A stretch of DNA of 7,746 nucleotides, taken from assembly GCA_030605705.1 (NCBI GenBank), contig JAUWHU010000594.1:1-7746 (forward strand), given 5' to 3'. The notes under the pieces are model-generated. The model was not told where the DNA came from and ran no database searches. It saw only the letters and a program-made list of their open reading frames with translations. The translations under genes were made by a program, and so were the position numbers. Of the stretch, positions 1-6,098 are shown piece after piece. The DNA is from Thermoflexia bacterium. GTDB taxonomy: Bacteria > Chloroflexota > Anaerolineae > B4-G1 > SLSP01. Positions within the stretch are counted from its first letter, which is position 1, and each line of letters begins with the position of its first letter.

Positions 1-26
1 GTGGGGGTTGATACAGTTCATCTGTA

Positions 27-1553
27 TTAGCGCAGCATGACGCCGGCAGGGTCTAAACTCGTTTCCGCCGCCGTGATGGCGCGCGCGGCGAGTGGAGAGG
101 GCCTGGCGGCAACCCCCCAACGCTGCTGAGTCTCCCACGCCACTTCCTGGATGCTCTCTAACTGGAACTGGCGCGCCTGGACATCCCCCGCAGCCTGTCG
201 CCCGATGATCAATGTGTTAATCTGTGCATGCTCTGCCGTGGCGTAGATCGTGGTGAGGGGCAGGCACTGCCCCTCACCGGTGGCCTGGAGGATGCTGGTG
301 AGAGCCTCCTCCCAGTCGTGCAAGAATTTGCTCACCTGGGGCCAGGGAATGAATGCCGTGAACGTGTCGGCCAGCATATTGCTGCGCCATAGTTGCTCCA
401 GATATTCCTGGCGTGAGGAATGAGGGGCGCTTGCGGGCCGGAACAGTTTTTTATGGTTCTCTACCTGGGCTTCTGCCGCGTGCAGTATTTCTTCTATCCG
501 GTGTTTTTTATCATTGACCAGTCTGGGGTGCCCCTCGAACTCTAACATGAGGCAGACCTTGCCGGAGGAAGCCGGGCTTCCCCGCACGGAGCGCAGTAAT
601 TGTTTCCATTTTGACGAGAGATGGGCGTTAAAAAGGGATACCTCCCTGGCTGTGATGATTTGGGCAGACGTGGGTTCAACTTCACCCCCGAGCACACTGC
701 GGAGCGCGGCAAGGGCCGCGGTCCAGGAGGGGAAACTGGCAACCAACCGCTTCTTCTTCGCTGGCTTGCGGAGCAAGTGTAGTGTGACCCTGGTGATAAT
801 GCCCCAGGCACCGTGACTCCCCAGCATCAGGCTGCGTTCATCCGGTATCCCCGGCCAGGGACGTTGCAACTCGAACGGGCCGGAGGGACAAACTGCTCTG
901 ATTTGTGAGAGGGCCTCCGTGAGGGGGCGATACGTCAGAGTTTTGACTCCCGGTGTATTGCTGGCGATGCTCCCCCCTAACGTCGTCGCGGCAGAAGGGA
1001 AGAACTGACCCGTGGTCAGAGGAGACTCGGCGAGGGCTTGCTCCACGGCGCTCCAGCGAGTTCCAGCCTCGGCGTGCAGTTGGCCGGTCTGGGGATCGAG
1101 CTGCGCGATGTGGTTCATGCGTTCCAGCGCGACCGCGAGAAAGGGGGAAGTGGCAGCTTGTTTGACGCCGTAGGGGTCCTCGCCGCCGCCCCAGGGAAGC
1201 AGCTGAATTTCTCGCTGGGCTGCCCACTGCATCAATGTGGCGATCTCCCGTTCGTTTTCGGGGAAAACAACTGCGGAAGGGGCCGGTCTCTCACTCTGCC
1301 GGCGGATGAAGCCCCGATAACAGCGCCCACCAGCGTACGCAGAGAGGGTGGTGGGATCGTAGTGGATTTGCTCCGGTTTCAGTAGCTGTTGCAGAGAAAG
1401 TAACAGTGGCTCTTCCAGGGGCTGGGGCGCGACGCGCGCTTGTTCCGTAGGAGGCGGAGGGCCGGGAGGTAAAGGGAGTAAATTACCTAACGCGGCCCAG
1501 AAATCGGAGAAACTTCGGGGGGCGGGTAGGGAAGTCATCAGGAAAGAGAACAT
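27..1553 (-). CDS. FAD-binding oxidase of the FAD_binding_4 / alkyl-DHAP-synthase-like class, divergent
   Basis: 508 residues. A Pro-rich N-terminus (about 24-50) precedes a PCMH-type FAD-binding domain at about 90-262. Recognisable family blocks are the AVVFPENEREI segment (95-105), TLGGSIASNTPG (191-202) and LMLGSHGAWGIIT (242-254), the last matching the usual LGSEGxxGIIT block. The C-terminal half follows the FAD-oxidase cap/substrate layout, with DTFTAFIPW at 396-404 resembling the DT-E--W block of alkyldihydroxyacetonephosphate synthase. Two departures are visible. The FAD pyrophosphate loop, normally GGGTSxxGG, reads GGGEDPYGV (122-130). The HHGVG-type active-site motif expected near residue 480 is absent (RWGVAARP there), and the protein stops at LDPAGVMLR where relatives continue NPGKL. 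Relatives oxidise 2-hydroxy acids or make ether-lipid precursors; here the substrate is unknown and activity is doubtful. The ATG at 1553 is preferred because GGAG lies 10 nt upstream. An ATG at 1538 would give a 1-base TGATG overlap with the Nudix stop but lacks a Shine-Dalgarno. Fold is secure, function is not. Confidence 0.82.
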   Translation of the reverse strand: MFSFLMTSLPAPRSFSDFWAALGNLLPLPPGPPPPTEQARVAPQPLEEPLLLSLQQLLKPEQIHYDPTTLSAYAGGRCYRGFIRRQSERPAPSAVVFPENEREIATLMQWAAQREIQLLPWGGGEDPYGVKQAATSPFLAVALERMNHIAQLDPQTGQLHAEAGTRWSAVEQALAESPLTTGQFFPSAATTLGGSIASNTPGVKTLTYRPLTEALSQIRAVCPSGPFELQRPWPGIPDERSLMLGSHGAWGIITRVTLHLLRKPAKKKRLVASFPSWTAALAALRSVLGGEVEPTSAQIITAREVSLFNAHLSSKWKQLLRSVRGSPASSGKVCLMLEFEGHPRLVNDKKHRIEEILHAAEAQVENHKKLFRPASAPHSSRQEYLEQLWRSNMLADTFTAFIPWPQVSKFLHDWEEALTSILQATGEGQCLPLTTIYATAEHAQINTLIIGRQAAGDVQARQFQLESIQEVAWETQQRWGVAARPSPLAARAITAAETSLDPAGVMLR

Positions 1554-2212
1554 GAGTGTATTTCTCCGGCGAGCCTTTGGATCAGGAACAATAGTTCGCT
1601 CAGTACCATGGCGGTCGCTCCCCAGATGCAGTATTCACCGACCTGATAACAGGGGATCACCCGCGTTTCCCCGCGCCGAATCTGTATCTTCCGGCGGGCG
1701 GTTTCGGGAGCCAGCAGCCGGCGCAAGGGAACAGAGAGTATCTCCTGCACCTCAGCCGTGTTGATGGACCATGAGGCGTGCTGCGTCAGCCGTCCCACCA
1801 CGGGGTGTACCAGATTGTGACTGGGCGGAATGTAGAGGGGTGTCAAGTTCCCCAGAACCTGGACCGCTTCGGGGGAAAGATGGATTTCCTCTCGGGCTTC
1901 ACGCAGAGCGGTCTCTGTAAAACTCTGCTCTGTCGGCTCCATCGCCCCTCCCGGAAAGCTGATCTCACCGCCATGATGGCGTAAATTCTCCTGACGTAGG
2001 GTCAGTAGCAGCGAAACTTCCCCCTCGTTTGTGTGCAGCGGCACGAGGATGGCTGCCTGGTGTGGCGTGATCCCCGGTTCAGGCTGCAGCCGGCGGGCGG
2101 GGGGAGCCATGTGCCGTTGAGCCTCTCTGCCGGGGAGCGATTGTTGCAGGCCCCATTCTAGGTAAGCGAAAAATTGCTCTGGAGCGTCCAATAAGGATGT
2201 GCTAAATTTCAT
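1538..2212 (-). CDS. Nudix hydrolase, CoA-pyrophosphatase (NudL/YeaB) type
   Basis: 224 residues from the ATG at 2212, a normal length for the CoA-pyrophosphatase branch. Relatives cleave CoA and acyl-CoA into 3',5'-ADP and (acyl-)phosphopantetheine with Mg2+ or Mn2+ in the cytoplasm. The Nudix box spans about 88-110 and ends in REAREEI (104-110), whose glutamates bind metal. Directly upstream is the CoA-specific UPF0035 pattern: LLT (69-71), R73, R78 and FPGG (86-89), with Gln74 in the place usually held by Ser or Ala. The IWGATAMVLSEL block (196-207) is another signature of this branch. An open frame continues upstream to an ATG at 2398, but that stretch shows no family similarity, crosses the divergent gene's start and is rejected. 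It is first gene of a two-gene operon, overlapping the oxidase by 16 nt. Start-proximal AGGA is only 2 nt from the ATG, and a promoter sits 6 nt upstream, which suggests a leaderless mRNA. Fold and class are well supported; the exact substrate is inferred. Confidence 0.92.
   Translation of the reverse strand: MKFSTSLLDAPEQFFAYLEWGLQQSLPGREAQRHMAPPARRLQPEPGITPHQAAILVPLHTNEGEVSLLLTLRQENLRHHGGEISFPGGAMEPTEQSFTETALREAREEIHLSPEAVQVLGNLTPLYIPPSHNLVHPVVGRLTQHASWSINTAEVQEILSVPLRRLLAPETARRKIQIRRGETRVIPCYQVGEYCIWGATAMVLSELLFLIQRLAGEIHSCSLS
1564..1567 (-). promoter_or_regulatory. Ribosome binding site deciding the oxidase start
   Basis: GGAG (within CCGGAGAA on the minus strand) ends 10 nt before the ATG at 1553. 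It lies inside the 3' end of the Nudix gene, so the downstream gene is probably translated from the same mRNA by close coupling. The alternative ATG at 1538 is preceded by CTCTTTCCTG, which cannot pair with anti-Shine-Dalgarno RNA. Confidence 0.5.
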
Positions 2213-2218
2213 AGTCCT

Positions 2219-2247
2219 ATTGTAAGGTAGAGGCGTGTGTAAGACAA
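2219..2247 (-). promoter_or_regulatory. Sigma-70-type promoter of the Nudix-oxidase operon
   Basis: Read on the minus strand, TTGTCT (2247-2242, 4/6 to TTGACA) is separated by exactly 17 bp from TACAAT (2224-2219, 5/6 to TATAAT). Only 6 bp separate the -10 from the ATG at 2212, so the predicted transcription start falls at or next to the initiation codon. This is a consensus match by eye and has not been scored. Confidence 0.5.
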
Positions 2248-2349
2248 TGGGAAAGAAGTCATGGTAGTTCAGACAGGGTAAGGTTGTTGTAAGGCTAATT
2301 TGAGGTATTCTTTTGAGGTGGACGTGGAATTGCTCGGCTATCTGGAAAT

Positions 2350-2355
2350 AGGAGG
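2350..2355 (+). promoter_or_regulatory. Strong Shine-Dalgarno of the GT-C-like gene
   Basis: AGGAGG followed by GGGAGCGA places the core 8 nt before the ATG at 2364. It fixes the start of the membrane protein and also argues against the Nudix reading frame extending through this interval. Confidence 0.75.
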
Positions 2356-2363
2356 GGGAGCGA

Positions 2364-4298
2364 ATGGAAACGCCGCGTAATTTTTGGAAATGTTGCAATG
2401 TTTTAGTAAGTGTAATTGTGCTCGCGATCTTGGTAGTTGTTTGTTACGGTTTTGTGCTGCGCCTGCCCTTCTTCTTTGATGACTTGCCGATTATGACGTG
2501 GCTCAACCATCATGGCTGGCATGACATCTTGCTTTCACAAGATAGCGGTTACTATCGTCCATTGGCCTTTATGGTTTACAAGTTAGGCACTCTATTGCCT
2601 CTGGGGGTACGGCAGATGGCTCTGCATGGCGTGAATTTGGGGTTGCACTGGTTTAGCGCGGTGTTGGTGTTTTGCATTATGCGCCTTTGCGATAAACGAC
2701 TCGACCGTGCTTTCTTAGCTGCCGCACTCTTTGTGGGTTTTCCTTTTTTAAGTGAAGCGGTTCCCTGGATTACGGCGCTCCCCCATTTATTGGTGATCGC
2801 ACTGACATTGTTGGCAACCTACATGGCATTGAGAGCCGAGTTGACGCAGCGTCCAGGTTATTGGGGTTTCAGTCTTCTGGCAACGGCGCTGGCACCACTG
2901 ACGCACGAAAGTGGGATGGTGGCTGGGGTTATTGTGGGAGGTGTGGTGCTGCTCCAGTGTGGATTCCGGTCGCGGCGACGCTGGGCGATGCTGGTCTGCG
3001 GTGGGTTACTTAACGTCACCGCCTGGCTCTGGCATGGTTTTGTCCCTGGGGCGTGTACGGGGATGGAACTTGGTGGACTTCCAGATTTGTTTCAGAACTT
3101 GATGTTCTTTTTGCAAGGATTGCTTTATCCCATTGGGCCATTCATTGGCTCGGCCGTGCAGTGTTGGGGTTGGCATGATTTTACACTGCTTGGCGTGACC
3201 GGCGGGGTGTTGGCAGGTTGCTTGGTTTGGCTGGCACGTCACAGCGGTGACCGGCGTTGGATCGCGCGAAATCTGTGGTGGTGGGCCTGGGGGGCGCTGC
3301 CTGCAGCTCTTTCATTGCGGTACGGCACTCTTTTTATCAGTGCGCGACTCTACGCACTTGCGGCGCCGGGCATCGTGATGTTGTGGGCGGCGGTCATTAT
3401 TGAGGTGGGGCAGTACCTGCGTCGCGCCTGGAGCCGTTCCCTTGTCGTCGTGGTGCTGGCAGGGTTACTGCTTACCCAAAATTTCGTTTACCTGCATCAC
3501 AAACGCGTATTGTACGAGCTGCTCCGGGGGGTGTACCAACAGGTGTTATCCGTCGCCGCAAATGAGGAGAATGCTCCCCTCGGGTTCGTCAACGTGCCTG
3601 CTTCCCTGATTTGGGAGCGGCGTACATATCCGTTGGTGACCGATAACGTTGTTTTTGTTCCACATTATTCCAACATCGGGGAATTTATTGAGGTTAATCG
3701 GGGTTGGCAGGTGGCGGACACCGCGACTTTCGGCATGATCTCCCAGAAAACTGACCCTGTTTGGAATGCTTTAGGCCCCTCATTAGAAGGAGAGGCGCTA
3801 CGACGTTTTGTCCTTGAACACCGCACGATCTGGCTGAGTCGCTACGATGAGCACACGCGGCATTTTGTGCTCTTGGAAGCCGGCGCTATTACGCCGGGCG
3901 CGCAGCCGTTGGGTGACGAACCGCTGGCGCGCTTTGCGGGCGGCCCGACGTTGGAATCTGCCGATATTCGGATTGAAGGGCAGGACCGCTGGGCGATTGC
4001 TCTTGATTGGCTGGCGGATGGCCCCCTGGACGCGACAATTTTCCTCCACGTTCGAGATGGGGAGGGCCATGTCATCACGCAGGCGGACGGCGCGTCGCTG
4101 GGTGGCATAATCTCTCTGGGGTTGTGGCAGGTGGGGGATCGCATTCACGATGTCCGTTACGTGACGTTGCCTGAAGCTACACCTGGACCATTGATAATAT
4201 CGGTCGGCGTTTATAGTGGAGATACCCGCTTCCCTGCGTTCAGGGGAGACGCTCGTTATCCAGAGGATGCCGTTCCCGTAGGAAGGATCGTGCCTTGA
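2364..4298 (+). CDS. GT-C-like polytopic membrane glycosyltransferase (TMTC/PMT-type) with C-terminal beta-sandwich domain
   Basis: 644 residues. About eleven or twelve hydrophobic segments lie between 12 and 374, followed by a soluble tail. The first loop carries the acidic pair FFFDD (36-40; D39, D40) typical of GT-C enzymes that use polyprenyl-phosphate sugars. Next come YYRPL (63-67), the H88/N91/H95 cluster in HGVNLGLHW, HES (181-183) where relatives have KES, and SARLYALAAPG (326-336), which resembles the RYLYLPS block of TMTC-type proteins. The likely role is transfer of a sugar from a lipid carrier to a protein or glycan on the outer face of the membrane; donor and acceptor are unknown. 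Residues about 519-644 resemble a beta-sandwich tail common in Chloroflexota membrane proteins, with LDATIFLHVRDGEG (555-568), the SLGGIISLGLWQVGDRIHD region (578-596) and VGVYSGD (614-620). The AGGAGG site supports the start. A plus-strand promoter upstream is only weakly seen (TTGTTG-16 bp-TATTCT, 2284-2311). No operon partner immediately follows. Confidence 0.83.
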   Translation: METPRNFWKCCNVLVSVIVLAILVVVCYGFVLRLPFFFDDLPIMTWLNHHGWHDILLSQDSGYYRPLAFMVYKLGTLLPLGVRQMALHGVNLGLHWFSAVLVFCIMRLCDKRLDRAFLAAALFVGFPFLSEAVPWITALPHLLVIALTLLATYMALRAELTQRPGYWGFSLLATALAPLTHESGMVAGVIVGGVVLLQCGFRSRRRWAMLVCGGLLNVTAWLWHGFVPGACTGMELGGLPDLFQNLMFFLQGLLYPIGPFIGSAVQCWGWHDFTLLGVTGGVLAGCLVWLARHSGDRRWIARNLWWWAWGALPAALSLRYGTLFISARLYALAAPGIVMLWAAVIIEVGQYLRRAWSRSLVVVVLAGLLLTQNFVYLHHKRVLYELLRGVYQQVLSVAANEENAPLGFVNVPASLIWERRTYPLVTDNVVFVPHYSNIGEFIEVNRGWQVADTATFGMISQKTDPVWNALGPSLEGEALRRFVLEHRTIWLSRYDEHTRHFVLLEAGAITPGAQPLGDEPLARFAGGPTLESADIRIEGQDRWAIALDWLADGPLDATIFLHVRDGEGHVITQADGASLGGIISLGLWQVGDRIHDVRYVTLPEATPGPLIISVGVYSGDTRFPAFRGDARYPEDAVPVGRIVP

Positions 4299-4401
4299 AG
4301 ATGGCAAGTCGCGTTTCGGTCCGTTTTCTACTGAACTGGAGTTTGGTAAATTTTTCCTCCTCTCCATCCACGACAGGGCAGCAAAAAATCGCAAGATATA
4401 G

Positions 4402-4462
4402 GGGACGTAGTGGCGACTTCAGTCGCTCTGGTCTTGTTTAAACGACTAAAGTCGTTACTACG
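4402..4462 (+). repeat. Double-hairpin intergenic repeat, copy A
   Basis: It begins GGGACGTAGT, continues with the palindrome GCGACTTCAGTCGC (4413-4426), a 14-bp variable spacer, then AACGACTAAAGTCGTT (4441-4456) and ends TACTACG (4456-4462). The halves also pair with each other: 4406-4418 against 4450-4462 forms 13 positions with only two G-T wobbles. A second copy lies at 7409-7471. It is non-coding and probably a REP/MITE-like family; no transposase is present in the window. Confidence 0.85.
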
Positions 4463-4509
4463 AGCAAAATTGTCAATGTCCAGTACTGAAGATAAATTGT
4501 GGGCGCGCG

Positions 4510-4537
4510 TTGGCTTTCCGCCGAGGTTAGGTATAAT
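4510..4537 (+). promoter_or_regulatory. Sigma-70-type promoter for the glycosidase gene
   Basis: TTGGCT (4510-4515, 4/6) and a perfect TATAAT (4532-4537) are separated by 16 bp. The predicted transcript would start near 4544 and have a leader of about 170 nt before the ATG at 4714, containing both palindromes described for 4566-4659. It suggests this gene is transcribed independently of the GT-C gene. Confidence 0.5.
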
Positions 4538-4565
4538 CCCCATACGGTTCAGCTAAGCAACGTCC

Positions 4566-4659
4566 AGACCTCCGAGGTCTCACGGGGCTTTTGCACGACA
4601 GTTTTTCGCTCAATAATATCTTGTGCCTGCGAAGCTCTTATCGGAGACCTCGGAGGTTT
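4566..4659 (+). repeat. Paired palindromic repeats in the glycosidase leader
   Basis: Unit 1, AGACCTCCGAGGTCT (4566-4580), is a perfect palindrome around one central base. Unit 2, AGACCTCGGAGGTTT (4645-4659), is the same with one G-T wobble. Each is followed by ACGGGG (4582-4587 and 4662-4667), so they are also direct repeats. Because they are near-palindromes, 4568-4581 is in addition a perfect 14-base reverse complement of 4644-4657, and CAGACC (4565-4570) matches GGTCTG (4667-4672). They could be intergenic repeat units, or act as alternative RNA structures in the leader. Confidence 0.75.
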
Positions 4660-4713
4660 TAACGGGGGTCTGTGGGCCGGGCAGGAGGTAGGGGAAAACT
4701 GAAAGTTCGAGTG

Positions 4714-5856
4714 ATGATCGCACAGCTCCTTGTGGGCATGAAAAACCGGCTACGATCCGGGGTTCCCCCTGTTTTGCTCTGGGGAGCCTTGTTGTTGGTC
4801 GTGTGTGTGTCGTCGTCTCCACCAGGGATACTGGTGGCTGTGGGTTTGCCACAAACGGTGCGGACCACCAACACCAAAGTCGGCGTTCACACCCGCCTTT
4901 CCGACGAAGTAGAGGAATGGAAGGTCCAGCGCACGTTAGCCCTGGTGCGTGAGATGGGCGCTTCGTGGGTGGTGGAATATTTCCCCTGGGCTTATATCGA
5001 GCCGGAGAAAGGACGCTATGACTGGCAGCATAGCGATATGCTCATTGAGCACGCCCAGAACCAGGGATTGACCGTGATTGCCCGCCTGGGAATGGTCCCG
5101 GTGTGGGCGCGCCCCGATCCCGACGCACAAGAGACTACCTTTACTTATCTCGACGCAGAACATTACGCGGACTTCGCCGGGTTTGTGGCGGCCTTCGTCG
5201 CCAGGTACCAGGGGACAGTGGAGCACGTCATTATTTGGAATGAGCCTAACCTTAGCTTTGAGTGGGGCTATCGCCCGGTGGATCCCTCGGCCTATGCGGA
5301 TTTGCTGCGCGTGGTCTACCCCGCCGCGCACGCTGCCAATCCTGATGTGGTGGTGCTGGCGGGGGCATTGGCGCCTACCCTGGAACCGGAAGGGAGTGTC
5401 TCTGGCCTAAACGATCTCCTGTACCTGGAAAAATTATACCAGGCGGGGGCGACCCCGTATTTTGATGCGCTGGCGGCTCACGCTTATGGCCTGGTCTTCC
5501 CGCCGGAAACGTCTCCGGCGCCGGAGCTGTTGAATTTTCGCCGCGTTGAACTGCTGCGGGCGGTGATGGAGCTGTATGGGGATGAGGAGAAACCGATCTA
5601 CGTGACCGAATCGGGGTGGAATGACCATCCCCGTTGGGCCTGGGCCGTCAAACCCGCGCAACGCATCACCTATACTCTGAGGGCATACGATTGGGCCAAG
5701 ACGCACTGGCCCTGGTGCCCGGTCGTGGTGACGTGGGTGTTTCGCACACCCGTATCTTTACATAACTATCAAGATTCCTTCTCCTTTGTCACGCCTGATT
5801 TTCGCCAGCGCCCGATCTACGGGGCCGTCCAGGCCGAGATCGCCGCTCGCAAGTAA
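4714..5856 (+). CDS. Secreted or membrane-anchored GH-A clan glycoside hydrolase (GH39/GH5-like)
   Basis: 380 residues from the ATG at 4714. A basic stretch, MKNRLRSG, precedes a hydrophobic segment at about 18-34, giving a signal peptide or N-terminal anchor, so the enzyme acts outside the membrane. The rest is a TIM barrel of the (beta/alpha)8 GH-A clan: GVHTRLS at the first strand (57-63), a PEKGRYDW block (97-104), WNEPN (175-179) with the predicted acid/base Glu177, AHAYG (255-259), and VTESGW (297-302) with the predicted nucleophile Glu299. Both catalytic residues are intact, so it should be a retaining glycosidase, in the range of beta-xylosidases, cellulase-like enzymes and exopolysaccharide hydrolases such as PslG. 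Substrate cannot be read from sequence. The start is uncertain: GTG at 4672 and 4711, ATG at 4738 (giving MKNRLRSG directly) and CTG at 4699 (9 nt after AGGAGGT, rare codon) are alternatives, and 4714 itself lacks a well-spaced Shine-Dalgarno. It follows the GT-C gene by about 415 bp. Confidence 0.88.
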   Translation: MIAQLLVGMKNRLRSGVPPVLLWGALLLVVCVSSSPPGILVAVGLPQTVRTTNTKVGVHTRLSDEVEEWKVQRTLALVREMGASWVVEYFPWAYIEPEKGRYDWQHSDMLIEHAQNQGLTVIARLGMVPVWARPDPDAQETTFTYLDAEHYADFAGFVAAFVARYQGTVEHVIIWNEPNLSFEWGYRPVDPSAYADLLRVVYPAAHAANPDVVVLAGALAPTLEPEGSVSGLNDLLYLEKLYQAGATPYFDALAAHAYGLVFPPETSPAPELLNFRRVELLRAVMELYGDEEKPIYVTESGWNDHPRWAWAVKPAQRITYTLRAYDWAKTHWPWCPVVVTWVFRTPVSLHNYQDSFSFVTPDFRQRPIYGAVQAEIAARK

Positions 5857-5900
5857 GGGATATGCAAGTAATTAAACCTCCCATTTCTCATAGAATGCTC

Positions 5901-6044
5901 AATGCAGAGACGCAAAGGATTCAACGCAGAGGCGCAAAGGCGCAGAGTTTTATATGGTTTTCTCTGCGGCTCTGCATCTCAGTGACTCTGCGTTAACTAT
6001 CTTCCGCATGGTCAATGGATTATGATCAACGCAAAGACGCAAAG
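5901..6044 (+). repeat. ACGCAGAG/ACGCAAAG intergenic repeat cluster
   Basis: This fills most of the 242-bp gap between the glycosidase and lipoprotein genes. Forward units are GCAGAGACGCAAAGG (5904-5918), AACGCAGAGGCGCAAAGG (5923-5940) with CGCAGAG (5941-5947), and AACGCAAAGACGCAAAG (6028-6044). Inverted units are CTCTGCG (5962-5968) and CTCTGCGTT (5986-5994). AACGCAGAG at 5923-5931 is a perfect reverse complement of 5986-5994, and 5941-5947 of 5962-5968, giving a nested hairpin with a 14-base loop. The style matches a widespread repeat family of environmental bacteria. Spacing is irregular, so it is not CRISPR. Its 3' end lies 54 bp before the lipoprotein start. Confidence 0.75.
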
Positions 6045-6087
6045 TTTTAGGAGAATTATTTTTCTGCAACGCCCTAAGCGGAACTCT

Positions 6088-6093
6088 GGAGGT
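6088..6093 (+). promoter_or_regulatory. Shine-Dalgarno supporting a TTG start
   Basis: GGAGGT ends 5 nt before TTG at 6099. Together with the lipobox that falls at residue 21 of the resulting protein, this identifies TTG as the initiation codon. The next ATG in frame (codon 25) would remove the whole export signal. Confidence 0.75.
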
Positions 6094-6098
6094 ATCGT

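Larger units (their letters stand above)
4299..4713 (+). other. 415-bp gap: repeat, promoter and palindromic leader
   Basis: No protein-coding gene is supported here. 4299-4401 shows nothing recognisable, including no convincing terminator after the GT-C gene. 4402-4462 is a double-hairpin repeat, 4510-4537 a promoter, and 4565-4672 a leader with two near-palindromes. AGGAGG at 4683-4688 stands 25 nt before the ATG at 4714. A 71-codon open frame on the minus strand (4328-4543) has no family features and crosses the repeat. Confidence 0.6.

Noticed and set aside
11..27. ATACAG-TTCAT-CTGTAT hairpin just after the oxidase stop
   Set aside because: The stem is only 6 A/T-rich pairs with no T-run following on the minus strand, too weak to call a terminator.
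2284..2311. Plus-strand promoter TTGTTG-16 bp-TATTCT for the GT-C gene
   Set aside because: Only 3/6 and 4/6 matches to consensus; kept as a hint, not as a feature.
2213..2398. N-terminal extension of the Nudix open frame to an ATG at 2398
   Set aside because: The extra 62 residues have no family similarity, overlap the Shine-Dalgarno and start of the divergent membrane-protein gene, and would contain the good TTGTCT-TACAAT promoter.
3798..4394. 198-codon minus-strand open frame opposite the 3' end of the GT-C gene
   Set aside because: Arg/Pro-rich translation without domain features, entirely antisense to the beta-sandwich region apart from a non-conserved tip.
5901..6044. CRISPR array
   Set aside because: The units vary in sequence, occur in both orientations and have irregular short spacing, without equal-length spacers or cas genes.
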